From NCBI RefSeq assembly GCF_001039275.2, contig NZ_CP030117.1, positions 4,092,001 to 4,156,000 of the forward strand: 64,000 nt of DNA. The letters are read 5' to 3'. How positions within the stretch are numbered: position 1 is the stretch's first letter; each line of letters starts with the position of its first letter. Below the pieces are notes generated by a model, which worked only from the letters and a program-made list of their open reading frames with translations, did no database searches and had not been told where the DNA came from. Positions 48,184-57,169 of the stretch are shown here, piece after piece. The translations under genes and the position numbers were made by a program. The stretch comes from Brevibacillus brevis. Its GTDB lineage: Bacteria > Bacillota > Bacilli > Brevibacillales > Brevibacillaceae.

Positions 48184-50112
48184 CTAATTGGTCAATTTGT
48201 CACCAAGGTATATGCGAATTTTTCCGCCCTCATCAATTTTTACTCCGGGTGCAGGGGACTGCTGGATGACGTACTGACCTTTACCCGAAACGACTAGCGG
48301 CAGAGTATCATACGTCGTCACTACGTCTCTCATGGATTGTCCGACCATGTTTGGTACTTCGATTGGCGCCCTTTCTCCAAGTGCTTTGTTAATTTCCTTG
48401 GGGATGCCATCTTTTCGCTTCGGTACATTCAAATGTTGAAGGGAGGATTCCATGATACTTTTTACACTCGGAGCGGCAATCAATCCACCAAACGCCAGTG
48501 CTTTCGGATTATCTACGGCGAAATATACGACGAGCTGTGGATCATCAGCTGGCGCAAAGCCGATAAACGACACGATGTATTCCCCGTCAACGTAACGGCC
48601 ATTTTTTACTTTTTGCGCAGTTCCCGTCTTTCCTCCTACCCGATATCCTTCAATATATGCCTTATTACCCGTTCCTTGAGCGACTACACTTTCCAGGGCA
48701 TGCCGAACTTTGGCGGAGGTCTCTTCCGTAATCACCTGTCGAACTTCCGTTGGCAAGGTCCTCGCTACGACATCGTGTGTCACACTATCCCGCCATTCTT
48801 TGGCGACAAACGGCTTCATAAGTTTGCCACCATTGATAGCAGCCGAGACCGCAGCCATTTGTTGAATCGGCGTTACCGATACGCCTTGACCGAAAGAAGT
48901 CGTACCCAGCTCTACCGGTCCCACTTTATTCAAGTTGAATAACAGCCCGTTTTCTTCGCCGATCAAATCGATCCCTGTCTTTTGTCCGAAGCCAAATTTT
49001 TTGATGTAGTCAAAAAGTCGTTCTTTTTGCAGTCGCTGGCCCATCGTAACGAAGCCAGGGTTACAAGAATTCTCTACCACTTCCAGCATCGTTTCCTGTC
49101 CATGCCCCTGCCGCTTCCAGCAGCGCAATCGCTTCCCGGCCACGTTTATGAATCCCGGATCGTAAAAGCCCTCGTTCAAATTGATGACACCTTCGTTTAA
49201 AGCAGCTGCCAATGTCACAATCTTGAATGTGGAACCAGGCTCGTATGTTTTCCAGATAGGGAGATTTCTATTGTACACCTCGGAAGGATAGTCTCTGTAC
49301 GCATCCGGTTGAAAAGTCGGGCGACTTCCCATCCCCAATATTTCTCCTGTCTTTGGATTCATGGCGATCGCCAGAACATCATCTGGCTGATACGCGACGA
49401 CCGCCTGATCCAGCTCGCGTTCGATAAACGATTGGATGGTACTGTCGAGTGTTAAATACATGTCCATGCCGTTCACGGGTGCTACGTAGTCTTCGGTTCC
49501 ACCTGGCAGTACGCGCCCTTTGGCATCTGACGGAAATGAGATATGCCCCTCAGTCCCCATCAAGAAGGGATCATAAATTTTTTCAAGCCCTGTCAGCCCT
49601 TGATTGTCAATGCCTGTGAAACCAAGAATATGGGCTGCCATATTACCGTTCGGGTAAAAACGCTTCGTATCCCCTGCCAAGTATATACCTGGCAAATTGA
49701 GTTCTTGTATTTTTCTCGCCTTTTCAACAGACAGTTTTCTTCCACCAGGAATCTGGTTGTTACTCATTTCTTTTTTCGTAATGGCGCGAAATACATCTTC
49801 TTCTTTTTGCTCCAAAATGACGGCGAGCTGTCTCGCTGTTTCTTTAGGGTCTTTGATTTGAGCCCCTACCGATACCAATGTGGGGACGGTCATATTCGTC
49901 ACGAGCTCATTGCCACTTCTGTCTAGAATGCGACCGCGATTGGGTTGAAATTTAATTTCCCGCTTGAGCAGTTCATCTGACATTTGCGAGAGTTTTGGTC
50001 CTTCTATCAATTGGACATAACCCAAACGGGTGACAAGTGCCGAATACAAAACGACTCCTACAATCAAGATGATAAAAATGCGACGGCGTACAGTAGCATT
50101 GGATACCCGCAA
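48184..50112 (-). CDS. spoVD: Sporulation penicillin-binding protein SpoVD
   Basis: Class B transpeptidase for spore cortex synthesis, 642 residues: one N-terminal helix (about 10-30), a dimerisation domain, a transpeptidase domain with STFK (S294), SCN (349-351) and KTGT, and one C-terminal PASTA domain. The cysteines C331 and C350 are 19 apart, with C350 inside SCN, exactly the redox switch pair of B. subtilis SpoVD that StoA/CcdA reduces. It starts at TTG 50112 with GGGGGG 7 nt upstream. This pair separates it from vegetative PBP2B. Confidence 0.96.
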   Translation of the reverse strand: MRVSNATVRRRIFIILIVGVVLYSALVTRLGYVQLIEGPKLSQMSDELLKREIKFQPNRGRILDRSGNELVTNMTVPTLVSVGAQIKDPKETARQLAVILEQKEEDVFRAITKKEMSNNQIPGGRKLSVEKARKIQELNLPGIYLAGDTKRFYPNGNMAAHILGFTGIDNQGLTGLEKIYDPFLMGTEGHISFPSDAKGRVLPGGTEDYVAPVNGMDMYLTLDSTIQSFIERELDQAVVAYQPDDVLAIAMNPKTGEILGMGSRPTFQPDAYRDYPSEVYNRNLPIWKTYEPGSTFKIVTLAAALNEGVINLNEGFYDPGFINVAGKRLRCWKRQGHGQETMLEVVENSCNPGFVTMGQRLQKERLFDYIKKFGFGQKTGIDLIGEENGLLFNLNKVGPVELGTTSFGQGVSVTPIQQMAAVSAAINGGKLMKPFVAKEWRDSVTHDVVARTLPTEVRQVITEETSAKVRHALESVVAQGTGNKAYIEGYRVGGKTGTAQKVKNGRYVDGEYIVSFIGFAPADDPQLVVYFAVDNPKALAFGGLIAAPSVKSIMESSLQHLNVPKRKDGIPKEINKALGERAPIEVPNMVGQSMRDVVTTYDTLPLVVSGKGQYVIQQSPAPGVKIDEGGKIRIYLGDKLTN

Positions 50113-50176
50113 AGCGAGTCCCCCCTCAAATAGGTTGTCTCTTCTTAACCTTATTCGCAGGGGGGACTAGTTAGAA

Positions 50177-52672
50177 CTATGGAGTTGTCGGTGTTTGCGT
50201 TGCCTGGTCTCCTGGTTTGTCTGGAGGAGGTGCCTGTCCAGATGCTGGCGGCTGTGCTGCTCCACCTTGCCCAGTTTGTTGACCAGAACCAGTTTGCTGA
50301 CCGGAAGATGGTGGAGCCGGATTATTTCCACCTGTTGGATTTGTAGTAGCATTCTGCCCTGGATTGTTTGGTGTTGTTGTAGCAGGCACTGTGCTGCCCT
50401 CCTGACCTGAAGGAGGCGTGGTCGGCACAGGTGGTTCCGACACGGATTGCAGCGTCACCTGAAGCAGCTCTGTGCCCTGGAGGATCGTTCCCGGAGGAAT
50501 ACTTTGTTGGGTGACGAAGCCAGTTCCAGTCGATTTCATTTCGAGATTGATCAAAGAGCTGAACTCCATGACGTCCCGTAATGATTTTCCTTTGAAATCA
50601 GGCATCTTCGTTCCTTTTACCCTGTCAGTTACGAGGATGATCTGTTCACCTGGAACGACCTGATCATAGGCTTCCGGATACTGTTTGACGATTTTCGTAC
50701 CTGTCCCGGCTACTGTTACCGTCAAATTGTCCTGCTTCGCTCGCAATTGAGCAGCTGTCGTGGACATCCCTTCAAACTTAGGCAATGTCTTCGGTGTAGC
50801 AGGCGAGGATGCCAGTGCTGCCTGCGCTTCTTTTTTCGGCTTCGCCTTATCAATCTGTTTATTCTTGACTAAGGACAAATCAGGCTGCTGCTGCAAATAT
50901 TGAAGACTGCGTTCCATAATGGATGTAAACATGGGAGCGAGCATCATCTGCCCCCACAGCGCGTACCATGCATCTGTTTGCGGATCGTCAATGACGACAT
51001 AAACTAACAGCTTCGGGTTGTCTTTTGGCGCAAAACCGATGAAAGAACCAACGTAACGGCCATCCATAATTTTCCCTGTGTTGGGATCATATTTTTGTGC
51101 CGTTCCCGTCTTTCCTGCTACTTGGTACCCTTCGATCTGATAGAGTGTACCAGTCCCGGGCTTCTCTGAGACAACCTTACCCAAAATGTCGCGTGTCTGT
51201 TTCGCAGTCGCTTCACTTACTACTCGCTCCACAACCTCACGTTGCGTGCGATTGACGACTGCTCCCGTGTGAGGATCACGCATTTCTTTTACAATATGAG
51301 GCTTTAGAAGCTCTCCTCCATTCGCGATCGCCCCTACAGCGGCAACCTGCTGGATCGCCGTGACCGTCGCTGCTTGTCCATACGTTGTTGCGGCCCAGTC
51401 ACGTGGTGACCGAGGTTTTTCCAGGTTGATCAAACTTCCTTCTTTCTCGTAGGGAAGCTCAATTCCGGTCTTTTCACCCATCCCGAATTTTTTGAAGTAT
51501 TTCTTCAGACCTTCCAGCTTCAACCGTTCATAACCCAACTTAGCGAACAATACGTTACTGGATCGCTGAACCCCTTCCAAAAAGGTGATGGTTCCCCAAC
51601 CGGCACCATTGTTGTGGTCACGGATCGGAATCTGCCCCTTGATGGTATAAGCACCTGATTGATAGGTTTCATTCTGATTAAACATTTTTTCTTCAATCGC
51701 TGCGGCAAGCGTAATAATCTTAAACGTAGATCCCGGCTCAAACATCGTGGTGACAGCATGGTTATTGTAATTAGCAATCCCGTTGTAGTACGTATTCGGA
51801 TTAAACTGCGAGCGGTTGCCCATCGCCAAAACCTCACCCGTTTGCGGGTCGGCTACAATAACCGTCATGCCCTGTGGCTTGTACTGCTGCTCCACCTTGT
51901 CAAGCGCTTGTTCAACATAATCCTGTATTTGGCGATCAATGGTGAGATAAACATCCAAGCCATCTTTTGCAGGAATGTACTCCCCTTCTCCGTCTGGGAG
52001 CTGGTAGCCTGCACGATCCCTCTGGTAGGAAATATGTCCCTTTTCGCCAGCTAATTGTGGGTTCAATTGCAGCTCGATCCCCATTTTCGGTTCATCATAC
52101 AAATCAAGATAACCGATCACATGGGAAGCGAAGGCGTTATTCGGATAAATCCGGCGAGTCGTTTCAGTCAAATAGATGCCTGGGAGCTGGTTCTTTTTAA
52201 CTTGCTCTCCACTAGGAAGCTTCGGATATTGCAATTCCAGAATGCGGTTCTTTTGCTCTTCACTGATCTTTTGACCGTAGCGCCCCAATTCCACTACTTT
52301 GTTCTGCTTGGTCAAATTCTTCACCAATTCCTGAACAGGCGCATTCAAAATCGGAGCCAGCATATTCGCTGTGTAGTAAGGGTCTTTCACCACATCTTCG
52401 TCTCTCGCATCAAGTGGCTTCAGCCTTGCATTTACCGTATATGCCTTACCCTCATACGCCAAAATCTCTCCGTTTCGATCATAGATCGCTCCACGCTTTG
52501 GCTTCAAAACATGTTCTCTGTCCCACTGCTTTTGTGCAGTTTCCATAATTCTGGCAGCCTCTGCCGTTTGGATCCAATAAATTCGAAAGCTCAACGTAGA
52601 GAAGATCAAGATCAGGCATAAGGCTACCACGAGAATTCGCCAATTTACTTTTCGTTTCCATTCCATCTCCAT
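50177..52672 (-). CDS. pbpB: Septal penicillin-binding protein PBP2B-like
   Basis: Class B transpeptidase of the divisome, 831 residues. It has one N-terminal helix (about 11-31), a dimerisation domain, a transpeptidase domain with EPGSTFKIITL, SSN and KTGTAQK, and two PASTA repeats (about 615-740). The last 89 residues (743-831) are a Pro/Gly/Gln/Thr-rich disordered tail, making it over 100 residues longer than B. subtilis PBP2B. Two close ATG codons could start it. It is preceded by a terminator that separates it from ftsL. Confidence 0.94.
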   Translation of the reverse strand: MEMEWKRKVNWRILVVALCLILIFSTLSFRIYWIQTAEAARIMETAQKQWDREHVLKPKRGAIYDRNGEILAYEGKAYTVNARLKPLDARDEDVVKDPYYTANMLAPILNAPVQELVKNLTKQNKVVELGRYGQKISEEQKNRILELQYPKLPSGEQVKKNQLPGIYLTETTRRIYPNNAFASHVIGYLDLYDEPKMGIELQLNPQLAGEKGHISYQRDRAGYQLPDGEGEYIPAKDGLDVYLTIDRQIQDYVEQALDKVEQQYKPQGMTVIVADPQTGEVLAMGNRSQFNPNTYYNGIANYNNHAVTTMFEPGSTFKIITLAAAIEEKMFNQNETYQSGAYTIKGQIPIRDHNNGAGWGTITFLEGVQRSSNVLFAKLGYERLKLEGLKKYFKKFGMGEKTGIELPYEKEGSLINLEKPRSPRDWAATTYGQAATVTAIQQVAAVGAIANGGELLKPHIVKEMRDPHTGAVVNRTQREVVERVVSEATAKQTRDILGKVVSEKPGTGTLYQIEGYQVAGKTGTAQKYDPNTGKIMDGRYVGSFIGFAPKDNPKLLVYVVIDDPQTDAWYALWGQMMLAPMFTSIMERSLQYLQQQPDLSLVKNKQIDKAKPKKEAQAALASSPATPKTLPKFEGMSTTAAQLRAKQDNLTVTVAGTGTKIVKQYPEAYDQVVPGEQIILVTDRVKGTKMPDFKGKSLRDVMEFSSLINLEMKSTGTGFVTQQSIPPGTILQGTELLQVTLQSVSEPPVPTTPPSGQEGSTVPATTTPNNPGQNATTNPTGGNNPAPPSSGQQTGSGQQTGQGGAAQPPASGQAPPPDKPGDQATQTPTTP

Positions 52673-52739
52673 TCAACTCCGTCGCATCAAAAATCGCCCG
52701 GCTCCCAAGAAAGGCTTAGGGGAACCGAACGCAACCTAG

Positions 52740-52762
52740 CCGAGTCAGGAGTAGACTCGGGT
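52740..52762 (-). repeat. Hairpin in the pbpB leader
   Basis: Inverted repeat CCGAGTC/GACTCGG with a 7-nt loop, lying between the terminator at 52772 and the pbpB start. It has no T-run and may be part of a leader structure. Confidence 0.4.
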
Positions 52763-52771
52763 TCATCTAAG

Positions 52772-52806
52772 AAAAAATGTTACCGCACGTCAGAGCAGTA
52801 ACATTT
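52772..52806 (-). terminator. Intrinsic terminator between ftsL and pbpB
   Basis: Stem AAATGTTAC/GTAACATTT with a loop of about 14 nt and a T-run (TTTTTTC) on the minus strand. The left arm overlaps the ftsL stop codon. Confidence 0.75.
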
Positions 52807-53218
52807 AAGGTTTTTGGGGTTGTGTTTGAGGCAGAGAACTCGCTTGTACTCCTGGTTTCCCAATCGTATGTACAGCTGCTGGATTGTATACCATCCCCTG
52901 CTTCTCTGCTTCTTTTTGCAGGCGATCCCGGTTGGTCATTTGTTCAATTTGCAATTTCAATGTTGAATTTTTTTCTGCCGTCACACGATTTTCATGTTTG
53001 GTGCTTTGGATTTCGTAATTCAACTGAGAAATTTGCGAGTAGCGGACACCCACTAGACCCAAGCCGACAACGGTTAACGAGATAAATAAGAGATACAGCA
53101 ATTTTTCTCCGGTCGGAATCGTTGGCTTGATTCGAACCGTGCGCTTTGTTGTTTTCGTTACAGAGCGGGATTTTTGTTCCAACTCCATAGCTAGATTTCC
53201 TCGGTAGTAATAACTCAT
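52805..53218 (-). CDS. ftsL: Cell division protein FtsL
   Basis: Bitopic divisome protein of 137 residues that partners DivIB and DivIC. A basic cytoplasmic start (TKTTKRTVRIK) precedes one membrane helix at about 41-59. A leucine-zipper-like coiled coil at about 60-105 contains QISQLNYEIQSTKHENRVT. The Gln/Pro tail is short. Its stop lies in the terminator stem. It starts 32 bases after rsmH. Confidence 0.92.
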   Translation of the reverse strand: MSYYYRGNLAMELEQKSRSVTKTTKRTVRIKPTIPTGEKLLYLLFISLTVVGLGLVGVRYSQISQLNYEIQSTKHENRVTAEKNSTLKLQIEQMTNRDRLQKEAEKQGMVYNPAAVHTIGKPGVQASSLPQTQPQKP

Positions 53219-53250
53219 CGCTTCTCCCTCCCCTTCTCGTCGATCCCGGT

Positions 53251-54195
53251 CTACAGCTTCTCCGCTACCCGTAGTTTAGCTGATCGTGCACGCTTGTTTG
53301 CTTCTAATTCTTCTTCTGATGGCAAAATCGGCTTCTTTGTAATGACTTTGACTACCGCTTTATTTCCGCATGTGCAAATCGGAAAAGCTGGCGGGCACGT
53401 GCATCCTTTTGAAAAGTCTTGATAAATTTGTTTGCAGATTCTGTCCTCTAATGAATGAAACGTGATGACACTTACGCGACCTTCTGGATTCAAAACCTCA
53501 ATAGCATCGACGACGGCCTCTTTGAATGCATCCAGTTCATCATTGACTGCGATCCGAATTGCCTGAAAGGTGCGTTTCGCCGGATGGGGTCCGGTGCGAC
53601 GCGCAGCAGCAGGAATTCCTTCCTTGATCAACTCAACGAGTTCACCTGTTGTTTGGATCGGCTGCTTCTTGCGTTGTTGTACGATTTGCCGGGCAATTCG
53701 CCGGGAAAATTTCTCTTCTCCGTACAGCCAAATGATCTTGGCAATCTCTTCTTCATCCCACTCATTGATAATGTCATAGGCGGACAAAGACGCTTGTTGA
53801 TCCATTCTCATATCCAAGGGCGCATCGGCATTGTAGCTGAAGCCACGCTCTCCCTCGTCCAATTGCGGAGAGGATACCCCGAGGTCAAACAATACCCCGT
53901 CCACACCTGCCAAGCCTAAATCTCTCACAATGTCTTTGATATGGCGGAAGTTGCTCTTTACCAGCGTGACTCTATCCATATAGGAAGCGAGTCTTTCGCG
54001 GGCATTATCCAGTGCCCAGTCGTCCTGATCGATGGCGATAAGTCGACCGCCCTCCGTCAGCTTGGAAGCAATCAAGCTGCTATGCCCAGCTCCACCGAGT
54101 GTACAGTCTACATAAATGCCTCCAGGACGTATGTTTAGCCCTGCGACAGCCTCATCCATCAAAACGGTTACGTGATGAAACGACAATGTCGTCAC
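53251..54195 (-). CDS. rsmH: 16S rRNA m4C1402 methyltransferase RsmH (MraW)
   Basis: Methylates N4 of C1402 in 16S rRNA using S-adenosylmethionine, 314 residues. Visible are [10 protein letters not shown] at the start, the SAM loop [13 protein letters not shown], the catalytic-type [10 protein letters not shown] and the late SFHSLEDR. It is the second gene of the dcw cluster, 17 bases after mraZ. Confidence 0.98.
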   Translation of the reverse strand: MTTLSFHHVTVLMDEAVAGLNIRPGGIYVDCTLGGAGHSSLIASKLTEGGRLIAIDQDDWALDNARERLASYMDRVTLVKSNFRHIKDIVRDLGLAGVDGVLFDLGVSSPQLDEGERGFSYNADAPLDMRMDQQASLSAYDIINEWDEEEIAKIIWLYGEEKFSRRIARQIVQQRKKQPIQTTGELVELIKEGIPAAARRTGPHPAKRTFQAIRIAVNDELDAFKEAVVDAIEVLNPEGRVSVITFHSLEDRICKQIYQDFSKGCTCPPAFPICTCGNKAVVKVITKKPILPSEEELEANKRARSAKLRVAEKL

Positions 54196-54212
54196 TCCTG
54201 TTCTTCTCGCTG

Positions 54213-54644
54213 CTACAAATTAAAATCAACCAGTTTTTCGGCAATTTCTCCAAAAGAGCCTTCTGACTGGGCAAAATAATCTTCCCAGCGTTCCTTGCTC
54301 CATACCTCTACACGGTTTGACACCCCGATGATCACACATTCTTTTTGCATGCCTGCATGCTCACGTAAATTGGGTGGTATGTTTACCCTTCCCTGCTTGT
54401 CCCACTCGCATTCGGTGGCACCTGAAAAGAAAAATCGTGTAAATGCGCGAGCATCTGCTTTTGTAAATGGGAGAGACTTGAGTCTTTCCTCTAGTTGTTT
54501 CCACTCATCTTGCGGATAAGCAAACAAACATTGGTCCAGCCCGCGGGTAATTACAAAGGAAGTGCCTAGCCCTTCACGGAATTTGGCTGGGATCGTCAGG
54601 CGGCCTTTTTCGTCGATGCTGTGCTGATATTCCCCCATGAACAC
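54213..54644 (-). CDS. mraZ: Transcriptional regulator MraZ
   Basis: First gene of the dcw cluster, 143 residues, an AbrB-fold regulator that binds its own promoter. Two tandem SpoVT/AbrB-like halves each carry the DxxxR pattern ([16 protein letters not shown] and [15 protein letters not shown]). I chose GTG 54644 because homologues begin MFMGEYQH and the length then equals that of B. subtilis MraZ. Its operator lies at 54675-54699, just upstream. Confidence 0.96.
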   Translation of the reverse strand: MFMGEYQHSIDEKGRLTIPAKFREGLGTSFVITRGLDQCLFAYPQDEWKQLEERLKSLPFTKADARAFTRFFFSGATECEWDKQGRVNIPPNLREHAGMQKECVIIGVSNRVEVWSKERWEDYFAQSEGSFGEIAEKLVDFNL

Positions 54645-54674
54645 GCCCTGGTCCCCCACTTTCCTGTCGCTTGG

Positions 54675-54699
54675 CTCCACTTTCCCCCACTTTTCCCCA
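54675..54699 (-). promoter_or_regulatory. MraZ operator: three TGG repeats with 10-bp period
   Basis: On the minus strand TGGGG (from 54699), TGGGG (from 54689) and TGGAG (from 54679) repeat at exactly 10 bp, each preceded by G. A further GTGGGGG lies 21 bp on, out of phase by one base. This is the known MraZ-box layout (TGGGN repeats). Confidence 0.8.
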
Positions 54700-54716
54700 C
54701 CTGGTACCTATTTGTT

Positions 54717-54745
54717 ATTATAAAAAAAAATCCTGCGTTTGTAAG
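54717..54745 (-). promoter_or_regulatory. Sigma-A promoter of mraZ
   Basis: CTTACA (54745-54740), a 17-nt spacer and a perfect TATAAT (54722-54717) on the minus strand. The -35 lies in the loop of the ahcY terminator, and the MraZ repeats begin 18 bp past the -10. Confidence 0.65.
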
Positions 54746-54755
54746 CAGGATTTTT
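54724..54755 (-). terminator. Intrinsic terminator of ahcY
   Basis: Stem AAAAATCCTGC/GCAGGATTTTT with an 8-nt loop and a long T-run on the minus strand, 40 nt past the ahcY stop. Confidence 0.9.
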
Positions 54756-54795
54756 TCGCTTATTTTTTTGCCGGGAAAAGACGGGATTCGAGGGA

Positions 54796-56055
54796 CTATT
54801 CGACCCAGCTTTCCAGGTAAGATTTTTGCTCATCTGTCAATTTGTCGATTCCGATGTTCAGAGCTTCCAACTTGTACTGAGCCACCATTTGATCCAACTC
54901 GAATGGTACGTTCAGCACTTGCTTGCCAATGTTTTTGTACTGTTCATTGACATAAGCCAAGGATACCGCTTGCAGAGCAAAGGTCATATCCATGATTTCA
55001 GCCGGATGTCCGTCGCCAGCAGCCAGGTTCACGAGGCGGCCTTCTGCGAGCAAATACACTTTTCGACCATCAGCCAGGACAAATTCTTCAATATCTTTAC
55101 GCACAATACGGGAAGATGTCGACATTGCAGTCAGATCGACCTTGTTTACTTCGACATCGAAGTGACCCGCGTTGGACAAGATTGCGCCATCTTTCATCAC
55201 TGCAAAATGCTCTTTGCTGATGATATCGCGGTTACCTGTCACTGTTACGAAGTAGTCACCATGCTTCGCAGCTTCGAGCATTGGCATTACTTCAAATCCA
55301 TCCATGTAAGCTTCTACCGCTTTGATTGGGTCGATTTCGGTTACGATTACTTTTGCGCCCAAACCTTTTGCACGCATCGCTACACCTTTACCGCACCAGC
55401 CATAGCCAGCTACCACAACCGTTTTACCAGCTACTACGAGGTTTGTTGTACGGTTGATACCATCCCATACGGATTGACCCGTACCATAGCGGTTATCGAA
55501 CAAGTATTTGCAGAATGCATCGTTTACGGCAACCATCGGGAATTCCAGCTTGCCTTCTTTCTCCAACGCTTTCAGACGCAGAATACCTGTTGTCGTTTCT
55601 TCTGCACCACCACGTACTTGAGACAACAGATCACGGCGCTCGCTGTGCAAAATCGTGATCAGGTCGCCACCGTCGTCAATGATCAGGTCAGGACGAGTTT
55701 CCAGTGTTTTGATCAGATGCTCTTTGTATTCAACAGGATCTGGGTTGTATTTCGCAAATACGCGAATACCGTCTTCTACCAATGCTGCGCAAATGTCATC
55801 CTGCGTGGACAGCGGGTTGGAACCAGTAATGGTTACTTCAGCGCCACCAGCTTGAACTACTTTTGCCAGATAAGCCGTTTTCGCTTCCAAGTGCAAGGAG
55901 ATCGCAACTTTCAGGCCTGCAAACGGCTGCTCTTTTTCAAAGCGCTCACGAATGCGGTTAAGGACAGGCATGTGTTCTTTTACCCAATCAATTTTCAGAT
56001 GGCCGTTGTGTGCCAACGACATATCTTTTACGATGCTTTCAGACACTGTGTTCAT
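54796..56055 (-). CDS. ahcY: Adenosylhomocysteinase
   Basis: Reversibly hydrolyses S-adenosylhomocysteine to adenosine and homocysteine with bound NAD, 419 residues. Family patches are SNPLSTQDDICAAL, DNRYGTGQSVWDGI, the NAD loop VVVAGYGWCGKGVA and NAGHFDVEV. The end is VNLAAGDGHPAEIMDMTF. The short form with RYGTGQS is the type found in archaea, Thermotoga and some Firmicutes, not the longer proteobacterial form. B. subtilis lacks this gene and uses nucleosidase plus LuxS instead. Confidence 0.96.
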   Translation of the reverse strand: MNTVSESIVKDMSLAHNGHLKIDWVKEHMPVLNRIRERFEKEQPFAGLKVAISLHLEAKTAYLAKVVQAGGAEVTITGSNPLSTQDDICAALVEDGIRVFAKYNPDPVEYKEHLIKTLETRPDLIIDDGGDLITILHSERRDLLSQVRGGAEETTTGILRLKALEKEGKLEFPMVAVNDAFCKYLFDNRYGTGQSVWDGINRTTNLVVAGKTVVVAGYGWCGKGVAMRAKGLGAKVIVTEIDPIKAVEAYMDGFEVMPMLEAAKHGDYFVTVTGNRDIISKEHFAVMKDGAILSNAGHFDVEVNKVDLTAMSTSSRIVRKDIEEFVLADGRKVYLLAEGRLVNLAAGDGHPAEIMDMTFALQAVSLAYVNEQYKNIGKQVLNVPFELDQMVAQYKLEALNIGIDKLTDEQKSYLESWVE

Positions 56056-56149
56056 GTATGGATGGACCTCCTTTTATCTCATAAAGCAACCTTACCTATC
56101 ATATCATACGCAAGTTCAACCATCACCTGTTTTTCCTATTATCGGCAGT

Positions 56150-57058
56150 TTACGGCACTGCGCTTTCTACCGTTAGCAGCTCCAAAAAGCGCAGCAAAGC
56201 CTGTGGCATCCACTTCTTTTTATGGTAGACCAACTGCCGGAAAACACGGATATCCGGATGGGAAAAGGGGAGTATCACAAGTGTACCATTTTTCACTTCT
56301 TCCTGTACGGCAATTTTCGGCAGTAATGCAATTCCTAAATCATAAGCAACACACTGTTTAATCGCTTCCAGACTGCCGAACTCAAATGAAGACTCTACAG
56401 TGGCCCCTGTTTCACGCAGCACCGATTCCATCATCCCTCGGTAACTGCATCCCTTTTCTGTAAAAATCCAGGTTTCCCCTGTAAAATCGAGAGTTTCTAC
56501 CTTCTCTTTTTTCGCCAGCGGATGGGTAGGTGCAGCAACAACAACTAGTTTTTCCTCACCTAAAACGACATTTGTCAGCTCAGATTGATCTTGGAGCCAA
56601 TCGAGCACAAAGGCGAAATCGAACTTCCCTTCCTTTACCCCTTGTCTCAAGTCTTGGCAGATACCCGGCGCAAGCATGATCCGCATACGCGGCTGCTCCA
56701 AGCGAAATTTTTGCAAATAAGGGGGTAAATAAAAGGCCGCCAATGACTCCACTGTTCCGATACTCAATGTTCCCGCCAGATGTGCTTGCTCTGACAGATT
56801 CGCTTTTGCCTCATCTAATACGGCTTGTAGCTGTTCACTGTAACCGAGCAGCACTTCACCTGCGTGGGTAAGCCTGATTTTTTTGCCCCAACGCTCGAAT
56901 AGGCTGACACCGAACTCCGATTCCAGATTTTGAATTTGGGCTGTTACACTCGACTGCGCGTAGCCTAACATTTCTGCTGCACGTGTAAAGCTCTGGCATT
57001 TTGCTACTTCACGGAATGTTTGCAAATAACGAGTATCCAGATTTCCCCCTCTTTTCAT
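56150..57058 (-). CDS. LysR-family transcription regulator
   Basis: A LysR-type regulator of about 300 residues. The helix-turn-helix spans about 8-67 (FTRAAEMLGYAQSSVTAQIQNLE), and a periplasmic-binding-like effector domain fills about 95-295. It diverges from a YjeH-like exporter, with a palindrome between them overlapping its own promoter. The start is unsettled: ATG 57058 has no ribosome site, whereas GAGGGGG lies just inside the frame and fits a CTG at 57040. The effector is unknown, probably an amino acid given the neighbour (inference). Confidence 0.88.
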   Translation of the reverse strand: MKRGGNLDTRYLQTFREVAKCQSFTRAAEMLGYAQSSVTAQIQNLESEFGVSLFERWGKKIRLTHAGEVLLGYSEQLQAVLDEAKANLSEQAHLAGTLSIGTVESLAAFYLPPYLQKFRLEQPRMRIMLAPGICQDLRQGVKEGKFDFAFVLDWLQDQSELTNVVLGEEKLVVVAAPTHPLAKKEKVETLDFTGETWIFTEKGCSYRGMMESVLRETGATVESSFEFGSLEAIKQCVAYDLGIALLPKIAVQEEVKNGTLVILPFSHPDIRVFRQLVYHKKKWMPQALLRFLELLTVESAVP

Positions 57059-57076
57059 CGAAAAAATCGATTTGAA

Positions 57077-57096
57077 TTATCTAATATTATAGATAA
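57077..57096. promoter_or_regulatory. Palindromic operator between the LysR gene and the exporter
   Basis: Perfect palindrome arms TTATCTA and TAGATAA around ATATTA, fitting the T-N11-A type of LysR site. It covers the probable lysR -10 (TATAAT, 57091-57086, with TAGACT at 17 nt upstream) and overlaps a weak exporter -35 (TAGATA, 57090-57095, then TATGCT at 57113). Confidence 0.7.
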
Positions 57097-57169
57097 CTCC
57101 GATGATTAAGTCTATGCTACACTTCAGTTACCAACGACATGGTAAGTAAAAAAAGTGAGGGATCTACCC

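Noticed and set aside
50177..50443. CRISPR or tandem-repeat array suggested by repeated CCAGTTTG-like text
   Set aside because: The repetition is low-complexity coding sequence for the Pro/Gly/Gln tail of PBP2B, with no regular repeat-spacer pattern.
54826..56361. 511-codon plus-strand open frame opposite ahcY
   Set aside because: It runs antisense to a full, motif-complete ahcY and has Cys/His/Phe-rich text typical of a reversed coding strand. No ribosome site or family resemblance.
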